10,407 bases of DNA. It comes from an uncultured Clostridia bacterium (GTDB lineage Bacteria; Bacillota; Clostridia; Oscillospirales; Oscillospiraceae). This document shows, in pieces, positions 5,480-10,407 of this stretch. The stretch covers positions 1-10,407 of the forward strand of contig CALZCW010000010.1 in NCBI GenBank assembly GCA_945635805.1, given 5' to 3'. The notes below the pieces were generated by a model that saw only the letters and a list, made by a program, of their open reading frames with translations, was not told the DNA's origin and searched no databases. Each line of letters starts with the position of its first letter. The first letter of the stretch is position 1. The translations under genes and the position numbers were made by a program.

Positions 5480-6789
5480 TTGGACGCCCTCCTGATTTCA
5501 ATGTAGTTGGCGGTGATCTCCGTCACCGTGCCGGAAATACTGGCGTGCATCTTGACGCCCAGCTTGCCCTCTGCGATGTCGGCGATCAGTTGGTTCTTCC
5601 GCACCTTGTCGCCCACGGCGACGGTGGGAACGCTGGGCGCGCCCACGCCCATACGCAGGGCAATGCGGACGCGGTCCGTGGTCATCACCTTGTCCTTCAG
5701 CGGCGCGGGAACGTCGTAGCTGCTGAGGCCCAGCCGTGCGATCAGGCGGGAAACGGGAACCTTTTTGTTCTCCAGACCGCCGTCGACCTGGGTGAATACC
5801 TCCTTGCGGGCGCGAATGCCCTTGGAGGCCATGGCACCTTTGAGCTGCTGCATCACCTGCGACGGCTTCAAGCCGAAGTTGCAGGCGTAGTAGGTGCAAA
5901 GTCCGCAGTTGCAGCAGGAGAAGATACCGTTGAAGTCGCCCATCAGGTCAATGCCGTTGGCAATGGACCGCATGGCCTTGTGGGGCTGGACGTTGAGGCC
6001 CAGAGCGTTTCTCGGGCACATCTGGGTGCACATGGAGCACTGGCAGCACACCGCCATGATCATCCGCAGATTGAGATCTCCGGATTTCTGCACCAGTAGC
6101 GGGTGATCCTTGGGAATGGCCAGCACTCCGCCGGTGGTTTTGGTCACGGGGACATCCAGCGTGTCGGTGACCTGGCCCATGCACGGGCCGCCGATAATGT
6201 ACCGGCACTCCTCCGTCACGCCGCCTGCCGCATCCACAAGCTCCTGCAGGCTGATGCCTACGGGAACCCGGAGGGTGACGGGGTTTTTGACCGCGCCGCC
6301 GACAGTGACGTATTTCTCAACGACCTTTTTGCCGTCAAGGGCGGCGGCAATGTTCACCAGAGTGCTGACGTTGCAGACCACCGCGCCCACATCCAGGGGC
6401 AGTCCGCCGGTGGGGACGACGCGGCCGGTCACCTCATAGACGATCTGCTGCTCGTCACCGGCGGGGTAGTAGGTGTCCAGAAGGTGAAGCTCCACGCCGT
6501 CGGTGTCCTTAAGGACCTTTTTCAGCGCCCGGACGGCTTCCTCATAGTGGGCCTTCAGGCAGATGACCGCGTGCTTGGCACCGGTGAATTCCTTCACCGC
6601 CAAAATGCCGCGCACCACATCCGCCGCGTAATACTGCATCACCTGCTGGTCGACCCGCAGAAGCGGCTCACACTCCGCGCCGTTGGCCAGGACGTACTCG
6701 GCCTTGCAGTTGATCTTGACATGGGTCGGGAAGCCTGCGCCGCCTGCGCCGAGAATACCGGCGTCGCAGACGATTTTATTCAGCTCCAT
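5476..6789 (-). CDS. pduS: PduS-like flavin/Fe-S NADH oxidoreductase (RnfC-related)
   Basis: This 437-residue protein resembles PduS, a microcompartment enzyme related to RnfC and the NuoF-type NADH-binding fold. The N-terminal GAGGAGFPTHVK (14-25) and NGAECEPLL (36-44) are the nucleotide/flavin-binding signatures. A middle SLBB-type region follows, around VTLRVPVGISLQELV. Two [4Fe-4S] motifs come next: Cys248/251/254/258 (C-x2-C-x2-C-x3-CP) and Cys292/295/298/303. The C-terminus looks like a short barrel-sandwich/biotinyl-like domain. PduS reduces cobalamin in propanediol compartments, but no B12 enzyme is visible here, so a role in moving electrons from NADH through the PduT-like pore is an alternative. 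The gene starts three bases after the aldehyde dehydrogenase stop without a clear ribosome binding site, so translation is probably coupled. Confidence 0.92.
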   Translation of the reverse strand: MELNKIVCDAGILGAGGAGFPTHVKINCKAEYVLANGAECEPLLRVDQQVMQYYAADVVRGILAVKEFTGAKHAVICLKAHYEEAVRALKKVLKDTDGVELHLLDTYYPAGDEQQIVYEVTGRVVPTGGLPLDVGAVVCNVSTLVNIAAALDGKKVVEKYVTVGGAVKNPVTLRVPVGISLQELVDAAGGVTEECRYIIGGPCMGQVTDTLDVPVTKTTGGVLAIPKDHPLLVQKSGDLNLRMIMAVCCQCSMCTQMCPRNALGLNVQPHKAMRSIANGIDLMGDFNGIFSCCNCGLCTYYACNFGLKPSQVMQQLKGAMASKGIRARKEVFTQVDGGLENKKVPVSRLIARLGLSSYDVPAPLKDKVMTTDRVRIALRMGVGAPSVPTVAVGDKVRKNQLIADIAEGKLGVKMHASISGTVTEITANYIEIRRASK

Positions 6790-6792
6790 AGC

Positions 6793-8196
6793 TTAAATGA
6801 TGCGGAAGTCGCCCTTGAGCACGCAGCGTCTGGCGCGTGTAAAGGTCTTCGCGCTGGTCAGACCCTCGCCGGTGGGCGTGGCGATGGTCAGGGTGGTGAA
6901 GCCCTCGCCGCCGAAGCCCAGGCCGGAGTACGACGGCGCGTTTTTGACGAAGATCGTCGTGTTCATGCGCTTGGCCGCACGGGACATATTGTGGATGTTG
7001 GTGGAATGGATCAGAGCCGAGTGCTGGCAGCCGTGTTCGGCGCGGAAGGCCTCGTTCAGAGCCTCATCGAAATTGGCGACGCGGACCATGCCCAGGACCG
7101 GCATGAGCATCTCCACCTCGACGAAGGGATGGAAGCGGTCGACTTCCGCGATAACCAGCACCGGATCGCCGGTGAACTGCACGCCGCTTTCGCGGAGAAT
7201 GTAGGTGGCGTCGTGGCCGACGAATTTGCGGTTGATGACGTACTTGCCGTCCTTCTGCACCAGAACGGTGCGGACGATCTTGTCGATGTCCTCGCCGTAG
7301 ACGCGGAACGCGCCGCACTGCTGCATTTTGCTCATCAGCTCGTCGGCGATGGAGCTGACCATGAAGCACTCCTTTTCAGCGACGCAGAGAATGTTGTTTT
7401 CAAAGCTGGCGCCGTCGACGATCTTCTGGGCAGCGTCAGGGATGTTGGCGGTCTCGTCCACGATAACCGGGGGATTGCCCGGGCCTGCGGCGACACATTT
7501 TTTGCCCGACTTCATGGCCACGGCGACTACGGCTTCGCCGCCGGTGACAGCCAGCATTTTAATGGCCTTGTGGCTCATGATGACGGCGGAGGTGTCCATG
7601 GTGGGCTCCTTCGGCGCGGTGATGAGGCCGTTGGGGCCGCCTGCGTCGATGATGGCCTGATTCAGAAGCTCCATGGTTCGCTGAGAGGACCGCTTGGCTG
7701 CCGGATGGGGATTGTAAACCACGGCGTTGCCTGCGGCGATCATGCTGATGGAGTTGTTGATGACCGTCGCCGTCGGGTTGGTGGACGGGGTGATGGAGCC
7801 AATAACGCCATAGGGCGCCGTTTCCACCAGAGTCAGACCGTCGTCACCGCTGTAGGCAGTGGGGTGGAGATCCTCCACGCCGGGGGTCTTGTTGGCGGCC
7901 AGCAGGTTTTTGGCGATCTTGTGAGGCACCTTGCCGTAGCCGGTCTCCTCATGGGCCAGAATAGCCAATTCCTCGGCGTGCTCTCTGGCGCAGACGCGCA
8001 TTGCCTCCACCAGCTTGCTGCGTTCCTCCAGCGTCATTTCTGCAAGGCGCTGCTGGGCGCGGACGGCGGTGTCGATGGCGTCGTTTACATCGTCAAACAG
8101 ACATTGGGCCGTCCCGGAGCAGCAGCTTCCGCCGCTTTGGAGACTGCTGCGGGTCTGTTCCGCGATTTGACGGATCTGTTCTTTTGTCAATGCCAT
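6793..8196 (-). CDS. eutE: CoA-acylating acetaldehyde dehydrogenase (EutE/PduP type)
   Basis: This enzyme oxidises acetaldehyde with NAD+ and CoA to acetyl-CoA. Its 467 residues equal the usual EutE/PduP length. Visible blocks are SITPSTNP (134-141), the nucleotide-binding VTGGEAVV, AAGPGNPPVIVDETA (236-250), the catalytic Cys271 in SFENNILCVAEKE, MPVLGMVRVAN, and the C-terminal RRCVLKGDFRII. Residues 3-20 (LTKEQIRQIAEQTRSSLQ) form a predicted amphipathic encapsulation helix. They are followed by an unusual Gly/Ser/Cys linker containing Cys25, Cys26 and Cys32. The start has a GAGG ribosome binding site 7 bases upstream and lies 9 bases after BMC-P 1. In this operon it should consume acetaldehyde made by DeoC and feed PduL, while the iron alcohol dehydrogenase re-oxidises the NADH. 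Confidence 0.96.
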   Translation of the reverse strand: MALTKEQIRQIAEQTRSSLQSGGSCCSGTAQCLFDDVNDAIDTAVRAQQRLAEMTLEERSKLVEAMRVCAREHAEELAILAHEETGYGKVPHKIAKNLLAANKTPGVEDLHPTAYSGDDGLTLVETAPYGVIGSITPSTNPTATVINNSISMIAAGNAVVYNPHPAAKRSSQRTMELLNQAIIDAGGPNGLITAPKEPTMDTSAVIMSHKAIKMLAVTGGEAVVAVAMKSGKKCVAAGPGNPPVIVDETANIPDAAQKIVDGASFENNILCVAEKECFMVSSIADELMSKMQQCGAFRVYGEDIDKIVRTVLVQKDGKYVINRKFVGHDATYILRESGVQFTGDPVLVIAEVDRFHPFVEVEMLMPVLGMVRVANFDEALNEAFRAEHGCQHSALIHSTNIHNMSRAAKRMNTTIFVKNAPSYSGLGFGGEGFTTLTIATPTGEGLTSAKTFTRARRCVLKGDFRII

Positions 8197-8205
8197 ACGC
8201 TATCC

Positions 8206-8511
8206 TCAACTTTCTTTCGAAAATTTTTCAAATATCCGGGTCCCGTTCAGGTCGACGGAATCAATGATGGCTACGATGCTCTGGTCTACGGGCTTGTTTT
8301 CCGTGATGTTGGTCTGACGCGAGGAGCTGCCGCCGACCAGCATGACGACCTCTCCCTCACCGGCACCTACGGCGTCGATGGCTACCAGCAGGCCGCCCTT
8401 TTCCTGCCAGGTTTCAATGTCGATAGGCTTGACCAGAAGCAGCTTGAGGCCGTAGAGCTTTTCGGCCTTGTTGGTGCTGACAACGGTACCCTTCACTCTT
8501 GCTAACTGCAT
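8206..8511 (-). CDS. BMC-P shell vertex protein 1 (EutN/CcmL family)
   Basis: This 101-residue EutN/CcmL-family protein is predicted to form pentamers at the shell vertices. The sequence shows the full family pattern: VKGTVVSTNKAEKLYGLKLL at the N-terminus, VAIDAVGAGEGEVVMLVGG in the middle, the SSSRQT turn and PVDQSIVAIIDSVD near the end. It is the most typical of the three BMC-P proteins here and has a short extra C-terminal tail (RIFEKFSKES). An excellent AAGGAG ribosome binding site precedes the ATG by 7 bases, and the gene overlaps the end of the accessory gene upstream by about 10 bases. It lies directly before the aldehyde dehydrogenase gene. Confidence 0.95.
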   Translation of the reverse strand: MQLARVKGTVVSTNKAEKLYGLKLLLVKPIDIETWQEKGGLLVAIDAVGAGEGEVVMLVGGSSSRQTNITENKPVDQSIVAIIDSVDLNGTRIFEKFSKES

Positions 8512-9200
8512 ACTGTCTCTCCTTCATACGCTATGGCGACGCCGCTTGTCAATAGGGCATCACGGGCAGCGGGGGTGATGATGGCGCCCACACGGGCGTG
8601 AATGGTTTTCTCCTTGGTGTCTGCGGCGGCGAGGACATCCGCCTCGGTGATGAGGGTCATGCCGATCTGTTCCGCGGCATCACCGGTGTAGTAGGGACAG
8701 ACGGCCACGTTCATCCGGCGCAGCGTCTCCACGGAGGCTGCGACCCCTTCCAGGAAGGTGTTGCGGCGGAACTGGGGCGGCTCAAAGTCTAAGTACAGGC
8801 GCACGTCCTTTTTCCACAGGATGCTGCGCACCGCCAGATAGGAGAGGAACTCGCCGTCCTCGCCGTGGGCGATCTTGTCCAGCAGCTCCAGCCGTGGGCC
8901 GACGAGGATCACGGTCTTTGCCGCAGTGACCCTTGATAAAAGCTCCGGCTCACCCAATTGGCTCGCAAAGAGCAGTCCGTCTTCCTCTACTTCGCTCTTT
9001 TCCGGGAAACTGACGAGGGTATAGCCCGCGCCGAACTGGCTGTGCAGCAGCTTCATCAGCTCCTTGGGGTAGGCCACCGGCGCTGTCAAAAGCACCAGGA
9101 CCTGCTCCGGATGCTGCTTCTGCCGTTCCAGCCGCGCCACCCGGCGGACCACCTCGTCCACGATCAGTTCTATTAACTTGTGCAAAAGCTCACTGTTCAT
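8502..9200 (-). CDS. BMC accessory protein, flavoprotein/PduM-like
   Basis: This protein of about 232 residues probably belongs to the accessory proteins found in many BMC loci (annotated as flavoprotein or related to PduM). I cannot assign it firmly. The ATG at 9200 is preferred over the in-frame TTG at 9206, because the GGAG ribosome binding site is spaced 8 bases from the ATG and only 2 from the TTG. The N-terminus (residues ~3-22, LLHKLIELIVDEVVRRVARL in part) is a strong amphipathic helix resembling an encapsulation or docking peptide. A Rossmann-like strand, VLVLLTAPVAYPKEL, follows. The C-terminal part has LITEADVLAAA and VGAIITPAARDAL, a pattern shared with PduM-like and EutQ-type ends. 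A structural or cargo-organising role is plausible; flavin binding is not shown. Confidence 0.6.
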   Translation of the reverse strand: MNSELLHKLIELIVDEVVRRVARLERQKQHPEQVLVLLTAPVAYPKELMKLLHSQFGAGYTLVSFPEKSEVEEDGLLFASQLGEPELLSRVTAAKTVILVGPRLELLDKIAHGEDGEFLSYLAVRSILWKKDVRLYLDFEPPQFRRNTFLEGVAASVETLRRMNVAVCPYYTGDAAEQIGMTLITEADVLAAADTKEKTIHARVGAIITPAARDALLTSGVAIAYEGETVCS

Positions 9201-9239
9201 CTGCAAGGCTCCTACACAACCGTTTCTTCTTTACAAATG

Positions 9240-9273
9240 GGGAGCGCCGAACCTGCAATGAGGCTCTTCTCCC
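9240..9273 (-). other. Two-part hairpin in the pduL-accessory gene spacer
   Basis: The 83-base gap between pduL and the accessory gene is the longest in this otherwise tightly packed operon. On the minus-strand RNA it can fold into GGGAG/CTCCC (9269-9273 with 9240-9244) enclosing GAGCC/GGTTC (9262-9266 with 9249-9253, one G-T pair) with an 8-base loop. No T-run follows, so it is not a standard terminator. It could be an mRNA processing or stability element, or chance. Confidence 0.25.
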
Positions 9274-9283
9274 AACGGTATCC

Positions 9284-9922
9284 TTATTTCAATACTTCCA
9301 TCATAACGCTGCCGCTCATGGCGACGGCGTTGGCCTCATCGGTGTCGATGTGGACCTCCATGTCGTGACCCTTTCCGGCGCGGACGATGACGTTTTCAAA
9401 GACCACCGCCCGGTCACCCTCGCTGCGCAGCCGGACCACCTGCCCGTCTTTCAGGCCGAACAAGGCCGCCTGCTGGGCAGAAAGATGCAGATGCCGCGCC
9501 GCCACGATGACGCCCTCGGCAAGCTCCACGATGCCGACAGGGCCGATCAGCTTACAGCCCGGCGTTCCGGCAGTTTTGCCGGACATACGCACCGGCGGAC
9601 GGATGCCCAGAGCAAAGGAGTCTGTAAAGGCGATCTCCACCTGGGTGGCGCTGCGCTCCGGGCCCAGGACGCGGACCTTCTGAAGCTGGCCTTTGGGGCC
9701 GACGACGGTTAGCTGCTCCTGGCAGGCAAACTGCCCCGGCTGAGACAGGTCGCGGAATTTTTTCAGTTGATATCCGGCACCGAAAAGCGCTTCCACATCT
9801 GCCCGGCAGAGATGGATGTGCCGCGCCGAGGAGGCTACCGGCACGAAGATCCGGCCGGTTTTGCGGAACACCGTTTCTGCGGTGGCAAGCTGCACGCTTC
9901 TTTGTACTGCGCTTTTATCCAT
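9284..9922 (-). CDS. pduL: PduL-type phosphate propanoyl/acetyltransferase
   Basis: PduL converts acyl-CoA and phosphate to acyl-phosphate and free CoA inside metabolosomes; here the substrate is expected to be acetyl-CoA. The 212-residue length is typical. The two Zn-site motifs are visible: ARHIHL at 33-38 (His35, His37) and ARHLHLS at 142-148 (His144, His146). HIDTDEANA starts at His191, and the conserved GPVG lies at 127-130. The first motif usually reads SNRHVHL and is SARHIHL here. The N-terminal ~20 residues before the core could serve as an encapsulation segment. The ATG overlaps the end of the alcohol dehydrogenase gene by 8 bases, so the two are translationally coupled. The enzyme recycles the CoA used by the EutE-type dehydrogenase. 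No acetate kinase is in the window. Confidence 0.96.
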   Translation of the reverse strand: MDKSAVQRSVQLATAETVFRKTGRIFVPVASSARHIHLCRADVEALFGAGYQLKKFRDLSQPGQFACQEQLTVVGPKGQLQKVRVLGPERSATQVEIAFTDSFALGIRPPVRMSGKTAGTPGCKLIGPVGIVELAEGVIVAARHLHLSAQQAALFGLKDGQVVRLRSEGDRAVVFENVIVRAGKGHDMEVHIDTDEANAVAMSGSVMMEVLK

Positions 9923-10407
9923 TGCCCTTCACCTGCTTCATAATGATGCCCTCATAATAGGTCTTGGCGATGATGGTTTTCACGTCCTCCAGGGTGGGAC
10001 GGACGATGTTCGTCTGGGTCGCCGTGTCCTGCAGGGCGTGGCTGGCCAGGGTGTCGATGTCGTCCATGGAAAACTTCGTCTCGCACAGGGGTGGGATCTT
10101 GACATCTGCACAGAGCTTGCGCACCGCTTCAATGGCCTTCTTGGAGGCTGCGTCCACGGAGAGATTGTCCACCTTTTCGCCCATGGCCTGAGCGACGCTG
10201 GCAAGCCGCCCCATGCAGTAGGGCCTGTTGTATTCCAGCACCCGCGGCAGCATGATGGCGTTGGCGAGGCCGTGGGGAATGTTGTAATAGCCGCCCAACT
10301 GGTGGGCAATGCCGTGGACCAGGCCAAGACCTGCGTTGGAGAAGGAGAGGCCGGCCATGTATTCCGCCCAGCACATATCCGTCCGCGCATCCATGTCCGA
10401 GCCGTCG
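9915..10407 (-). CDS. Iron-containing alcohol dehydrogenase, C-terminal part
   Basis: The gene runs off the right edge of the window; about 163 C-terminal residues of an expected ~380 are present. They match the helical metal-binding half of group III (Fe-type) alcohol dehydrogenases. The stretch with GLVHGIAHQLGGYYNIPHG supplies two of the metal-binding His residues, equivalent to those in FucO, and is followed by LANAIMLPRVLEYN. The C-terminus (QTNIVRPTLEDVKTIIAKTY) is also typical. In this operon it is predicted to reduce acetaldehyde to ethanol and regenerate NAD+ for the aldehyde dehydrogenase, like PduQ or EutG. The NAD-binding domain, the start and any encapsulation peptide lie outside the window, so substrate preference cannot be refined. 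The internal Met at 10394 is not the true start. Confidence 0.95.
   Translation of the reverse strand, partial: DGSDMDARTDMCWAEYMAGLSFSNAGLGLVHGIAHQLGGYYNIPHGLANAIMLPRVLEYNRPYCMGRLASVAQAMGEKVDNLSVDAASKKAIEAVRKLCADVKIPPLCETKFSMDDIDTLASHALQDTATQTNIVRPTLEDVKTIIAKTYYEGIIMKQVKGNG

Noticed and set aside
6103..8505. Very long plus-strand open frame of 800 codons opposite the dehydrogenase and PduS-like genes
   Set aside because: Same antisense artefact: no domain signature or ribosome binding site, and compositional bias caused by the codon use of the real minus-strand genes.
9204..9206. TTG at 9206 as start of the accessory protein
   Set aside because: The GGAG ribosome binding site would be only 2 bases away; the ATG at 9200 has normal spacing.

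Overview
The window is dominated by one long minus-strand operon (about 1097 to beyond 10407) for a bacterial microcompartment (BMC, metabolosome) that appears to be built around deoxyribose-phosphate aldolase (DERA, DeoC) instead of a B12-dependent or glycyl-radical signature enzyme. The sequence is GC-rich, has strong GGAGG-type ribosome binding sites and tightly packed or overlapping genes. Its proteins look like those of anaerobic Clostridia (Firmicutes), perhaps a gut Oscillospiraceae/Ruminococcaceae-type organism. That taxonomic placement is inference; no marker gene proves it.

In transcription order (right to left) the operon reads: C-terminal part of an iron alcohol dehydrogenase (cut by the window edge); PduL phosphotransacylase; a flavoprotein/PduM-like accessory protein; BMC-P pentamer 1; EutE/PduP acylating aldehyde dehydrogenase; PduS-like Fe-S/flavin NADH oxidoreductase; PduT-like two-domain BMC-T shell protein with the cluster-binding pore Cys; BMC-H 1; BMC-H 2 (an almost identical tandem copy); BMC-P 2; BMC-H 3; BMC-P 3; a divergent DeoC; a canonical DeoC carrying an unusual C-terminal four-cysteine [4Fe-4S]-type motif; and triosephosphate isomerase.

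The pathway implied is: 2-deoxyribose-5-phosphate is cleaved by DeoC to acetaldehyde and glyceraldehyde-3-phosphate. Acetaldehyde is oxidised to acetyl-CoA (EutE-type) and then to acetyl-phosphate (PduL), or reduced to ethanol (ADH), which recycles NAD+ and CoA inside the shell. TpiA handles the triose phosphate. This matches the 'sugar-phosphate-utilising' (SPU) class of BMC loci in outline. Unusual points are the Fe-S tail on one DERA, a second DERA that keeps the catalytic residues but has lost the usual phosphate-site motifs, and a PduS/PduT electron-transfer pair with no B12 enzyme visible in the window.

The left end is unrelated. A small two-helix membrane protein and a Sfp-type 4'-phosphopantetheinyl transferase lie on the plus strand with a 4-base overlap, and converge on the BMC operon at a perfect 15-bp inverted-repeat terminator (1052-1098). 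Upstream of them, in about 270 bases without a confident gene, lie two related palindromes that look like operator sites (46-54 and 76-92). No tRNA, rRNA, CRISPR array, insertion sequence or transposase was seen.
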